Shown: positions 19,072-26,692 of the stretch, piece after piece
Layout of the letters: the number at the start of each line of letters is the position of its first letter
Numbering within the stretch: the first letter of the stretch is position 1
Source of the DNA: Alphaproteobacteria bacterium
GTDB lineage: Bacteria > Pseudomonadota > Alphaproteobacteria > Micropepsales > Micropepsaceae
Assembly: GCA_018971835.1 (NCBI GenBank)
Contig: JAGWZW010000034.1
Location: forward strand, 1-35,427
Length of the DNA: 35,427 bases
Direction of reading: 5' to 3'
The notes under the pieces: model-generated
Database searches by the model: none
Told to the model about the DNA's origin: nothing
The model's input: only the letters and a program-made list of their open reading frames with translations
Position numbers and translations under genes: made by a program

Positions 19072-19083
19072 TGAAATATTTCA
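19072..19083. promoter_or_regulatory. palindrome in the trxB leader, candidate Lrp operator
   Basis: TGAAATATTTCA is a perfect 12-base palindrome 15 bases before the trxB ATG, just upstream of its ribosome site, in the 274-base divergent region between trxB and the Lrp-type gene. Its AT core resembles Lrp/AsnC sites, so it may let the neighbour regulate trxB. The rest of the region is AT-richer than its surroundings. It holds no gene, and I could not assign -35 and -10 boxes with confidence. Confidence 0.4.
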
Positions 19084-19330
19084 GGACGCGTCACAAACCC
19101 CTCGGACCGCAGCAACCGCCCCTTGCCACCCTCATATCGGGAGGGGGTTGGTAAAGGTCAAGCACACGCAGCGAACTCTTTTGGGAGGGCTCGGTTGTGG
19201 CGCTACCCAGCAACGACCAATTGCGTTTCAATATGTGAACGACAGGAACTTTCGCGGAACGGAAATTTTATTGCGCAAGGCGGTCATAAAGAGTAAAAAG
19301 CGCCAGACATAACCGCACGGGTATTTGCCT

Positions 19331-19807
19331 ATGGAGCACCATAAGCTCGATTCCATCGATCTTCGGATTCTTGCCGAATTGCAGGCTAACGGCCGTATTA
19401 CCAATGTCGAGTTGTCGCGCCGCGCCAAGATCACCGCGCCACCCTGCCTGCGTCGCATGCGGGCGCTGGAAAAGGCCGGCTATATCAAGGGCTATCACGC
19501 CGATCTGGACGCCAAGTCACTGGGTTTTGAAGTGACCGGCTACGTTTTCGTCGGCCTGTCCAGCCAGCACGACGGCGAACTCAAGGAATTCGAGGAAACC
19601 GTGCGCGGATGGCCGGCCGTCCGCGAATGTCACATGCTGTCGGGCGAGGTCGATTTCGTGCTCAAATGTGTGGCCAAGGATCTGTCTTCGTTTCAGTCCT
19701 TCATCACCGACACGCTGACTGCCGCCAAGAACGTGGCCAGCGTGAAGACATCGCTCGTCATCCATTGCAGCAAGAATGAGCCCGGCGTGCCGCTGGACGT
19801 GCGCTGA
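19331..19807 (+). CDS. Lrp/AsnC-family transcriptional regulator
   Basis: This 158-residue protein has an N-terminal helix-turn-helix (LDSIDLRILAELQANGRITN, then VELSRRAKITAPPCLRRMRALEKAGYIKGY) and a C-terminal RAM ligand-binding and oligomerisation domain (VRECHMLSGEVDFVLKCVA). Such proteins form octamers that bind amino acids and wrap DNA. Gene order, divergent from trxB, is one I recall from many alphaproteobacteria. The ATG at 19331 gives the typical N-terminus; a TTG two codons upstream is possible, and the ribosome site is weak in either case. The palindrome near the trxB start is a plausible target. The msrQ gene follows on the same strand within about 80 bases. Confidence 0.92.
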   Translation: MEHHKLDSIDLRILAELQANGRITNVELSRRAKITAPPCLRRMRALEKAGYIKGYHADLDAKSLGFEVTGYVFVGLSSQHDGELKEFEETVRGWPAVRECHMLSGEVDFVLKCVAKDLSSFQSFITDTLTAAKNVASVKTSLVIHCSKNEPGVPLDVR

Positions 19808-19891
19808 AGCGCGTTCACGTTTTCGTCAGGAACGGTAACCCGGCGGCTGCGTCGTGCGTAGATGCGCAGGAAGCATTCGGGCCGGCAGGTC

Positions 19892-20755
19892 ATGACGAAT
19901 TTTCCTTGGTGTGATCGCAGCGGCCGTTTTTCGCCGCTCAAGGCCGCGACCTTCGCCGGCCTGTTGCTGCCGGCGCTGGCGGCGGCCATCGACCTGCTCG
20001 ACGGCAGCTTCGCTGCCGAGCCCGCGAAACAGACCATCCACGCACTGGGCCTTTGGACCATCCGGCTGATCCTCTTGGCGCTGGCGGTGACGCCGGCGAT
20101 GCAGATCTTCCGCTTGCCGAAACTGATTCTGGTGCGGCGGATGATCGGCGTGGCGGCCTTTGCCTATGGTACGGCGCATCTTTGCGCCTATGTGGCGCAA
20201 CAGAATTTCGATCTCGCCCATGTGGCGCATGAGATTGGGGCGCGGTTCTATCTTGCGCTCGGGCTGGGCGCGCTGCTCATGCTGGCGGCGCTGGCGGCAA
20301 CCTCGACCGACGCGATGATCCGCCGGATGGGCGCGCGGCGCTGGAGGCTGCTGCACCGCGCGGTTTACCTCGCGGCGGCGCTGGGGCTGGTGCATTACTT
20401 CATCCAGTCGAAACTGGTGGTGACCGAGCCCACGATCTTTGCCGGCCTGTTCCTGTGGCTGATGCTCTATCGCGCGCTGCTGTGGACGGCGGGTGCGCGC
20501 CGGGCGGCACGGCCGCAGGCATTGGCGCTGCTTGGCCTGGCGTCTGCGGCGCTGACGATGACCGGCGAGGCGATCGGTTACACCCTGTTCACGCCGGCGG
20601 ACGGCATTCAGGTGTTCGCCGCCAATTTCACCTTCGTGGCTGGGCTGAGGCCGGGCTGGTTCGTATTGCTCTTCGGTGCGGCCGTGGCCGGTGCTGCCGT
20701 CATTCGCGGACCAGTGATGTCCGTCCAGCCTCTAGCGCGATCTGCCGTTCCGTGA
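19892..20755 (+). CDS. msrQ: MsrQ, heme b membrane subunit of methionine sulfoxide reductase
   Basis: MsrQ passes electrons from the cell interior to periplasmic MsrP. The 287-residue protein has about six membrane helices of the ferric-reductase-like fold. Likely heme ligands are the His in YGTAHLCAYV and the two His in RLLHRAVYLAAALGLVHYF, and the family motif KLILVRRMIGV is present. The ATG at 19892 gives a short N-terminal tail; a start at 19862 would add ten residues and cannot be excluded. Past the conserved core the protein has an extra hydrophobic C-terminal portion reaching about residue 275. Its 3' end overlaps the convergent PAS gene by 56 bases. Its partner msrP lies 5.2 kb upstream, not adjacent as is usual. 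Confidence 0.9.
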   Translation: MTNFPWCDRSGRFSPLKAATFAGLLLPALAAAIDLLDGSFAAEPAKQTIHALGLWTIRLILLALAVTPAMQIFRLPKLILVRRMIGVAAFAYGTAHLCAYVAQQNFDLAHVAHEIGARFYLALGLGALLMLAALAATSTDAMIRRMGARRWRLLHRAVYLAAALGLVHYFIQSKLVVTEPTIFAGLFLWLMLYRALLWTAGARRAARPQALALLGLASAALTMTGEAIGYTLFTPADGIQVFAANFTFVAGLRPGWFVLLFGAAVAGAAVIRGPVMSVQPLARSAVP

Positions 20756-21239
20756 GAATGCGCTGACGGTCGAAGGTGAAGAGGTTGAGGATCAGCGTGA
20801 CGCGTTCGCCGTCGTCCGAAAACGGCAGATAGAGCGCGTCGAAATCCTCGCCGATTCCGGTCCAGTCGATCTGGCCCCAGAGGCGCACCGGCACACGTCC
20901 GGCCACGACGGCGGATAGATTGGTGGTGACGCGCATGACGGCGTCCTCGCCGGCTGGCGCCCAAGCCTCCGCCACCCGTTTGCCTGTCGGATCGACCAGG
21001 AAATAGCGCGTGATCGTCGTCCCCACCAGGCGGTAGCGAAAGTCGCCCCCGCCCAGCACGTCAATCATGACGATGCTGTCAAGATACTTCTTCAGTTCGG
21101 CCGGCCGGATGTCGCGGCGGGCGGGCATCTCGCGCGATCCGCGCTTGGCGCGCCAGTAATCGAGCAGGAACGCCAGCGCAGGTTCTGCGAGCGTTTCGGG
21201 ATTACTCTGCGCCTGAAAAGCGGCACGCGGTTGAGCCAT
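20700..21239 (-). CDS. PAS-domain protein (PAS_5 type)
   Basis: The 179-residue protein matches the alphaproteobacterial PAS_5 family. A helical start (LLDYWRAKRGSREMPARRDI) is followed by a PAS-like beta fold beginning IVMIDVLGGGDFRYRLVGTTI. No output domain (kinase, GGDEF or HTH) is attached, so it may sense a ligand and act through a partner, or be an orphan. Function is unknown. Its 3' end overlaps msrQ by 56 bases on the opposite strand. It is the last of a run of minus-strand genes and lies 58 bases after the APC permease stop. A weak ribosome site precedes the ATG at 21239. Confidence 0.8.
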   Translation of the reverse strand: MAQPRAAFQAQSNPETLAEPALAFLLDYWRAKRGSREMPARRDIRPAELKKYLDSIVMIDVLGGGDFRYRLVGTTITRYFLVDPTGKRVAEAWAPAGEDAVMRVTTNLSAVVAGRVPVRLWGQIDWTGIGEDFDALYLPFSDDGERVTLILNLFTFDRQRILTERQIALEAGRTSLVRE

Positions 21240-21262
21240 AACAACACATTCCGGTCACTAAC

Positions 21263-21280
21263 TGCGGGATTTAACCCGCA
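21263..21280 (-). other. hairpin between the APC permease and PAS genes
   Basis: TGCGGG and CCCGCA form a 6-bp stem around a 6-base AT loop within the 58-base gap. No T tract follows the stem on the minus strand, so it is at best a weak terminator or a leader structure for the PAS gene. Confidence 0.3.
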
Positions 21281-21297
21281 AAAACATTGACGGATTA

Positions 21298-22722
21298 TTA
21301 GCCCGCCGCCTTTCGCGCCAAGGTGCTCTTGCGGGCGCCGTAAAGCAAGTACACAACGAAACCGAAGCTGTTCCAAATCAGGAACCATACCTGCGTGAAC
21401 CGCGGCAGGCCGTTCAGGAACAGGTAGAGACAGCCCACGATGCAGACCGGGCCGACGAGCCAGACCAGCGGCGTCCTGAAGGCGCGCGCCTGTTCCGGCG
21501 CCCGGATGCGCAAGACCAGCACACACAGCGCCACGGCAACGAAGGCGCAGAGGGTGCCGGCATTGGCCAGGAGTGCGATCTCGTCGAGGCGCAACGTCGC
21601 CGCCATTGCGGCCACCACGATCCCAGTCAGCGCCGTCATCAGCACCGGGGTGCCGCGGCGCTCGCTGACGGCGGACAGCGATTGCGGCAAGAGGCCGTCG
21701 CGCGCCATCACGAAGAAGATGCGGCTCTGACCATACATCAGGACCAGGATCACCGTCGGCAGCGCCACGATGGCCGCACCCGCCACGATCTCCGCCGATT
21801 GCGGGTGGTCGAGCAGGCGCAGGATATAGACCAGCGGTGCCGCGCTCTGCGAGAAATCCTTGAAGGTGCTCGCGCCCAGCGCCGCGCCCGCAACGGCGAT
21901 ATAGATCGCCGTGCACAGCACCATCGAACCGATGATGCCGATGGTAAGATCCCGCGCCGGGTTCTTCGTCTCCTCGGCGGCGGTGGACACTGCGTCGAAG
22001 CCGTAGAAGGCGAAGAAGATGAGCGCCGCCGCCGCCAGCATGCCGCGCTTGACGCCGTCGGCATCCACATGCGCGCCAAAGCCGTAGGGCGCGAAGGGGT
22101 GGAAGTGCGCCGGATCGAACGCGCCCGCCGCCAGCGCCACGAACACCACCAGCGCCGACACCTTGATGACGACGAGAACGAGGTTGACAGTCGCGCTCTC
22201 GCGCGTGCCGCTGATGAGCATCAGCGCCACTGCGCCCGAAATCAGCACCGCGGGCAGGTCGAGGATGCCGCCGGACATCACGCCGTGCAGCAACGCCTCC
22301 GGCACCGGCCAGCCGGCGGCACGGATGAATTCGGCCACATGCGCGGACCAGCCGACGGCCACCGCCGCCGCCGCCACCGTGTATTCGAGCACCAGGCTCC
22401 AGCCCACGATCCAGGCCAGCGCCTCGCCGAGCCCGACATAGGTATAGGTATAGGCGCTGCCCGCGGCGGGGATCATGGTCGCCATCTCGGCATAGCAGAA
22501 GGCGGCGCAGGCGCAGATGACGCCGCAGAGCAGGAAGGAGAGGATCACCGCCGGTCCGGCCAGCCCGGCGCCGATGCCGGTCAGCGTATAGATGCCGGTG
22601 CCCACGATGGCGCCTACGCCCATCGCGATCAGGTGCCACCAGCTCAGCGTCGGTTTGAGGCGACTATGCGCGTCAAAATGCGCGGCTACGTCGAGCGCTT
22701 TGCGGCGGTTCCAGAAAGCCAT
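21298..22722 (-). CDS. APC-superfamily amino acid permease (cationic amino acid type)
   Basis: This 474-residue protein has about twelve membrane segments. The first helix carries the APC substrate motif MGVGAIVGTGIYTLTGIGAG, and helix 6 carries FFAFYGFDAVSTAAEETKNP, both typical of the CAT/YfnA branch, which takes up cationic or general amino acids by proton symport. Length is normal. A GAGGGGG site precedes the ATG at 22722. It is 87 bases after the UPF0261 gene and is likely to have its own promoter, as a weak terminator and a repeat-containing region lie between. Near an aminotransferase and an aldehyde dehydrogenase it would suit uptake of an amino acid or amine for catabolism, but the substrate is inferred. 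Confidence 0.9.
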   Translation of the reverse strand: MAFWNRRKALDVAAHFDAHSRLKPTLSWWHLIAMGVGAIVGTGIYTLTGIGAGLAGPAVILSFLLCGVICACAAFCYAEMATMIPAAGSAYTYTYVGLGEALAWIVGWSLVLEYTVAAAAVAVGWSAHVAEFIRAAGWPVPEALLHGVMSGGILDLPAVLISGAVALMLISGTRESATVNLVLVVIKVSALVVFVALAAGAFDPAHFHPFAPYGFGAHVDADGVKRGMLAAAALIFFAFYGFDAVSTAAEETKNPARDLTIGIIGSMVLCTAIYIAVAGAALGASTFKDFSQSAAPLVYILRLLDHPQSAEIVAGAAIVALPTVILVLMYGQSRIFFVMARDGLLPQSLSAVSERRGTPVLMTALTGIVVAAMAATLRLDEIALLANAGTLCAFVAVALCVLVLRIRAPEQARAFRTPLVWLVGPVCIVGCLYLFLNGLPRFTQVWFLIWNSFGFVVYLLYGARKSTLARKAAG

Positions 22723-22762
22723 GCGTTCCCCCTCGCGACAGAACCTGTTTTTCCAACGCTCT

Positions 22763-22788
22763 GTCTTAAAGGGCCAGTCTTAAAGACT
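22763..22788 (-). promoter_or_regulatory. repeat and palindrome upstream of the APC permease
   Basis: GTCTTAAAG occurs twice (22763-22771 and 22777-22785) with a 14-base period. The second copy lies in a perfect palindrome, AGTCTTaAAGACT (22776-22788). The block sits 41-66 bases before the permease ATG, a fitting place for an operator or a promoter element. No known regulator site is recognised. Confidence 0.35.
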
Positions 22789-22806
22789 TTGCCGCAAGCC
22801 GGCAAA
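22788..22806 (-). terminator. weak terminator after the UPF0261 gene
   Basis: TTTGCCG and CGGCAAA pair around a 5-base loop four bases after the UPF0261 stop codon. The following bases on the minus strand (GTCTTTAAG) are only moderately T-rich, so termination may be partial. Confidence 0.35.
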
Positions 22807-22809
22807 CGC

Positions 22810-24054
22810 TCAGGACACGCCGCGCGGGACGAGGCCCTGTTCGACCCAGCCGTCGAAAATCTTCAGCGCCGTATCGACGAAGGCGTCGTCGTTGATATGG
22901 GCGTCGATCTCGATCAGTTCGGCCGGCGCCTTGATATGTTCGCGTAGCGCCTGGGCAAAAGCCGCCAAGGCCTCGGGATTGTGCATGGCTTCGCCTTCGC
23001 GGTCCCAGGCCTCGATGCCCTGCAGCGGCATCAGGAAGGTGGCGGGGCCGGCGGCGGCCTTGAGCTTCTCGCCGATGGTGCGGGCCAGTTCCTGCCGTTC
23101 CTCCGCCGTGATGCCGATGGAGCAGATCAAGCGATTGTGAGCGTGGTAGTCGCGGTCCTGGTAATGCGCGGGCACGCCGGCCCAGGTGGGGAAGTCGCAC
23201 ATGTCGGTGCCGCCCGGTGCCAGCAACTGGGGAATGCCGCGGCGGCTGGCGCCTTCGAGGCGGTCATGGCCGGCGGTGAGCACGCCGCCCAGGATGGCGT
23301 TGGTGATCTCGCACAGCGCGAAGTCCATCACCGCGGCGAACTCGCCGCGCGCGGCCAGGCTCTCGAAGGCCCGCCCGCCCATGCCGGTGGCATGGAACAC
23401 GGCGACTTCGTAGCCGCGCTGTTCAAGCTCGGGTACCAGCCTGACCATGTATTTGAGGCAGGACTTGCCCAGCGAGGTCACGCCGATGCGCGGCCGGTCG
23501 GCCTTGGGCGGGCGCACGGCGCGGCAGGCGCCCGCGATCGCGCCCGCGGCCTGGCTCAGCACCGATTTGCACAGGCTGTTGAGCCCGTAGAGCCCGCCGG
23601 ACCACAGGATCATCTGCAGGTCCGGCGAGAAGCGCTCGATCTGGATCACCGGCGAGAAGGCGATGGTGGAAACGATGTATTTCGGCACGCCCAGAGGCAG
23701 GGCGTCGGCGACGTCGAGCGCCAGATCGGTGCCCATCGAGCCGCCCAGCGCGATCATGCCGTGGATGCGGCCTTCCTGATATAGCTTGAGGGCGAGTGCG
23801 CTGGCGCCTTCGGCCATCTTGGTCATGGCGAGGTTCTCCTCGCCCAGCGCGATGATGTCCTCGATAGTGGTGTTCGCTGCGGCGGCGACGTCGCGATTGC
23901 TGAAATCGACCGCGAAGGGTGGCGTGCCGAGCACGCCCACATCCATCACCAGACCCTTCACATCCAACTCGGCAATGCACTGAGCCAGAAACTGAAGCTC
24001 GTCCGCCTTGGTGTCGGCCGTGCCGATGATGAGAACGCTGGTCTGCCCGCTCAT
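22810..24054 (-). CDS. UPF0261 / Tm-1-like ATP-binding protein
   Basis: The 414-residue protein belongs to UPF0261, the family of the ATP-binding part of tomato Tm-1, which blocks tobamovirus replication. It has the family N-terminus (LIIGTADTKADELQFLAQCI), a segment GMIALGGSMGTDLALDVADALPLG, and IGVTSLGKSCLKYMV in the second half. The bacterial role is not established; the fold suggests nucleotide-dependent catalysis on a small metabolite. The common fusion or neighbour, a PEP-mutase-like TIM-barrel protein, is missing here. Instead its ATG overlaps the stop of an MFS transporter by four bases (ATGA), and an aminotransferase precedes that. Translational coupling points to work on the transported compound. 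It is the last gene of this unit before a weak terminator. Confidence 0.88.
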   Translation of the reverse strand: MSGQTSVLIIGTADTKADELQFLAQCIAELDVKGLVMDVGVLGTPPFAVDFSNRDVAAAANTTIEDIIALGEENLAMTKMAEGASALALKLYQEGRIHGMIALGGSMGTDLALDVADALPLGVPKYIVSTIAFSPVIQIERFSPDLQMILWSGGLYGLNSLCKSVLSQAAGAIAGACRAVRPPKADRPRIGVTSLGKSCLKYMVRLVPELEQRGYEVAVFHATGMGGRAFESLAARGEFAAVMDFALCEITNAILGGVLTAGHDRLEGASRRGIPQLLAPGGTDMCDFPTWAGVPAHYQDRDYHAHNRLICSIGITAEERQELARTIGEKLKAAAGPATFLMPLQGIEAWDREGEAMHNPEALAAFAQALREHIKAPAELIEIDAHINDDAFVDTALKIFDGWVEQGLVPRGVS

Positions 24055-25241
24055 GCCGCTTGTTCCGTCGCCTGCGGTTTATGGAAAAGGATGGGGAAGA
24101 AGGCGCCGAGCGACACCAGCGCCAGCACCGCGCTGCCGATCACCACATGGCCGTAGCCGTTCGCCGTCAGCAGCATCGCGGCGAAGCCCGGCGCCGCTGC
24201 AAAGCCGATGAACTGCAGCGGAATGGCGAAGCGCAACAGTACGCTCGAGGCCGCGCGCACCGCGATCAGGCCGAGGATCAAGGGAATCCCGGCATTCCAG
24301 GTGAACTGGAAGGCGCAGTTGAGCGCGAGAAAACTGGTATGGCCCATCGGTAATCCGAACGCGAAAATCACCGCTGCCCCGCCGCCCAGAACGACGAGCG
24401 CGGTCGAAAGATAGCCGAGCTTGCGGCAGCTCCACGCCATCGACAGGGCGCCGATCACGCCGAAGATCTGCGAGAACGACAGCGTCGAGTTCACCGCCAC
24501 GTCGTCGAGGCCGAGACCGCGGCCGATCAGCGACATGTAGGTGTAGGCCGCCGGAAAGCCGATGGAAAAGGCCAGGAAGGAAACCAGCGCCGTCAGCCCC
24601 GTGGGCGACAGCAGCGAAACGCCATGCGGCGTTTCTTCTTCGACCATCTCCGCGCCTGTCGTCACGAAGGGCACGAAACCGAGGCAGACAAGCAGCGACA
24701 GATTGTACGCGATCAGAAACGCCGTGTAATGGCCGAGCGAGAATATCCAAGGCAGCAGGAAGAAGCCCAGCATCGGAAAGGCGATGATGGCCGCCACGCC
24801 CCAGCCCATGTTGCGCTCGGGATTGTCGCCCAGGCCCAGCACTGCCCAGGCGATGGTGGTGGTCAGCCCCGCGCCGAAACCGGCGACGGTTCTAGTTACC
24901 AGAAACAAATCGTCCCTGCCCAGCGCCATCGCGCCGATGGTGGCGAGGTTGGCGAGGATGGCGATGACCATGCCGACGGCAAAGGCGATGCGCCAGTTCA
25001 TGCGCCGGGCGAAGAAGGTGAACAGCACCGAGCCGGCCATCAGCCCGAACAGTTCGGCCGCCGCGATATAGCCCGCGAAGCTCTGGCTGAAATGCAGGTA
25101 GTCGACCATGCCCTGCACCATCCCCGGCTGCATGGTGACGGGCGTGCCGGTGACGGCGAGCGGGATGGCGGCCGCGGCCACCATCAGGATTTCGCCGCCC
25201 GTCCCTTTGGGCGGCGCGCCGCCCGGAACCCGCTCGCTCAT
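24051..25241 (-). CDS. MFS transporter in an aminotransferase-UPF0261 operon
   Basis: The 396-residue protein has about twelve membrane helices with MFS features: FFARRMNWRIAFAVG in the loop between helices 2 and 3, and GFGAGLTTTIAWAVLGLGDN in helices 4-5. I chose the ATG at 25241, which gives the short polar N-terminus MSERVPGG; a longer frame starts with TTG at 25292 and has no helix upstream. It ends with ATGA overlap into the UPF0261 gene and starts 67 bases after the aminotransferase stop. It may import the substrate of this operon or export a product. The substrate is not predictable from the sequence. Confidence 0.87.
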   Translation of the reverse strand: MSERVPGGAPPKGTGGEILMVAAAAIPLAVTGTPVTMQPGMVQGMVDYLHFSQSFAGYIAAAELFGLMAGSVLFTFFARRMNWRIAFAVGMVIAILANLATIGAMALGRDDLFLVTRTVAGFGAGLTTTIAWAVLGLGDNPERNMGWGVAAIIAFPMLGFFLLPWIFSLGHYTAFLIAYNLSLLVCLGFVPFVTTGAEMVEEETPHGVSLLSPTGLTALVSFLAFSIGFPAAYTYMSLIGRGLGLDDVAVNSTLSFSQIFGVIGALSMAWSCRKLGYLSTALVVLGGGAAVIFAFGLPMGHTSFLALNCAFQFTWNAGIPLILGLIAVRAASSVLLRFAIPLQFIGFAAAPGFAAMLLTANGYGHVVIGSAVLALVSLGAFFPILFHKPQATEQAA

Positions 25242-25308
25242 CGTCTCATCCCTGTGCTTGATGTTATGCCGCCACAGTCTTTTCGTTTGCAACGAAAGTC
25301 AATCCGCG

Positions 25309-26658
25309 TCAGGCGGCCTGAAGGCCCGCGGCCACGGCTTCTGAAATTTGTGTAATGTGCTCGGGGCCGACGATCAGGGGTGGGGAGATGATGATGTTGT
25401 TGCCGGAGACGCGCACGATCACGCCGGCCTCGTAGATGCCGTCGAACACCTTGTTGATGACCGGCTTGGCGATCGGCGTCTTTTTGGCGCGGTCGCTGAC
25501 CAGTTCCAGACAGACCATCAGCCCGCGCCCGCGCACATCGCCCACGATCTCGAACTTGTCCTTGAGGGCGTCGAGTGCGGCGAGCAGTTCGGCGCCGCGG
25601 GCAGCGGCATTCCCGGCCACGTTCAGACGCTGCATTTCGCCGAGTGCCGCGATAGCCGCAGCCGCGCCCACCGGGTGGGCGGAATAGGTGTAGCCCGAGC
25701 CGATGCTGCCGAGCGCGGATTTGTTGTTCTCGAACGTCTCGCGCACGGCGTCGCTGATCATCACCGCGCCGAAGGGGAAATAGCCGTTGGTCAGGCCCTT
25801 GGCGGTGGTGGCGAGGTCGGGCTGGACGCCGTAGAGCCGCGCGCCGGTCCAGGCGCCGGCGCGCCCGAAGCCGGTGATCACCTCGTCGGAAATCAGCAGT
25901 ACGCCGTGCCTGCTGCAGATCTCGCGCACCATCGGCATGAAGCTGTCATGTGGCGGGATCACGCCGCCGGCGCCCAGCACCGGCTCCATGATGAAGGCGG
26001 CCACCGTATCCGGCCCCTGGAAGACGATCTCGTCCTCGAGCAGGTTGGCGCAGAGCTGTGCCACCTTGGCCGGATCGGATTCATTGAAGGGATTGCGATA
26101 GGGCCAGGGGCAGGGGATGTGGAAGCAGCCCGGCAGCAGCGGCTCATAGGCCCGGCGGAAATTGACGTTGCCGTTGACCGAGGCGCCACCGAAATGCGTG
26201 CCGTGATAGGCCTTCTTGAGCGAGATGAATTTCACGCGATCGGCTTCGCCGCGCAGCTTGTGGTACTGGCGGGCGAGGCGCAGCGCCACTTCTACCGAAT
26301 CCGAGCCGCCCGAGGTGAAGAAGGCACGCGTCAGCCCTTCCGGCGCGAAGAACTCGCGCAGCGCATAGGAAAGCTCGATCGCCGGCGCGTTGGTGGTGCC
26401 GCGGAACGAATTGAAGAACGGCATGATGTCGAGCTGGTCGCGGATCGCCGCTTTCACCGGCTCGCAGGAATGGCCGAGATTGACGCACCACAGCCCGCCC
26501 ACGCCATCGAGCACGCGGCGGCCATCGACATCCTCGACATGCACGCCGTCCGCCTTGGTGATGATGGTCGGCGGGCTCTTCTGCATCTCCGCCGGATGGG
26601 CCATTGGGTGCCAGAAATGCCGCGCGTTGTTCTCGATCAGGAAGTTTTTGTCTCGCAT
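25309..26658 (-). CDS. class III PLP aminotransferase (omega-amino acid/amine type)
   Basis: The 449-residue enzyme is a fold-type I class III aminotransferase. It has SGGSDSVEVALRLARQYH (phosphate-binding region), Asp258 in LISDEVITGFGR, which pairs with the PLP ring, and the Schiff-base Lys287 in TTAKGLTNGYFPFGAV. N-terminal HFWHPMAHPAEM and the later TYSAHPVGAAAA are typical of beta-alanine, putrescine or other omega-amine:pyruvate transaminases. I chose the ATG at 26658 (GGAG seven bases upstream); an in-frame extension would run into the IclR gene. It is 34 bases after the IclR gene and 67 before the MFS gene, so it is in one unit. The divergent aldehyde dehydrogenase could oxidise the aldehyde it makes. 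The exact donor is uncertain. Confidence 0.9.
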   Translation of the reverse strand: MRDKNFLIENNARHFWHPMAHPAEMQKSPPTIITKADGVHVEDVDGRRVLDGVGGLWCVNLGHSCEPVKAAIRDQLDIMPFFNSFRGTTNAPAIELSYALREFFAPEGLTRAFFTSGGSDSVEVALRLARQYHKLRGEADRVKFISLKKAYHGTHFGGASVNGNVNFRRAYEPLLPGCFHIPCPWPYRNPFNESDPAKVAQLCANLLEDEIVFQGPDTVAAFIMEPVLGAGGVIPPHDSFMPMVREICSRHGVLLISDEVITGFGRAGAWTGARLYGVQPDLATTAKGLTNGYFPFGAVMISDAVRETFENNKSALGSIGSGYTYSAHPVGAAAAIAALGEMQRLNVAGNAAARGAELLAALDALKDKFEIVGDVRGRGLMVCLELVSDRAKKTPIAKPVINKVFDGIYEAGVIVRVSGNNIIISPPLIVGPEHITQISEAVAAGLQAA

Positions 26659-26692
26659 GGAGTTCTCCGCCACAGACGTAGGTCTGGTTGAT

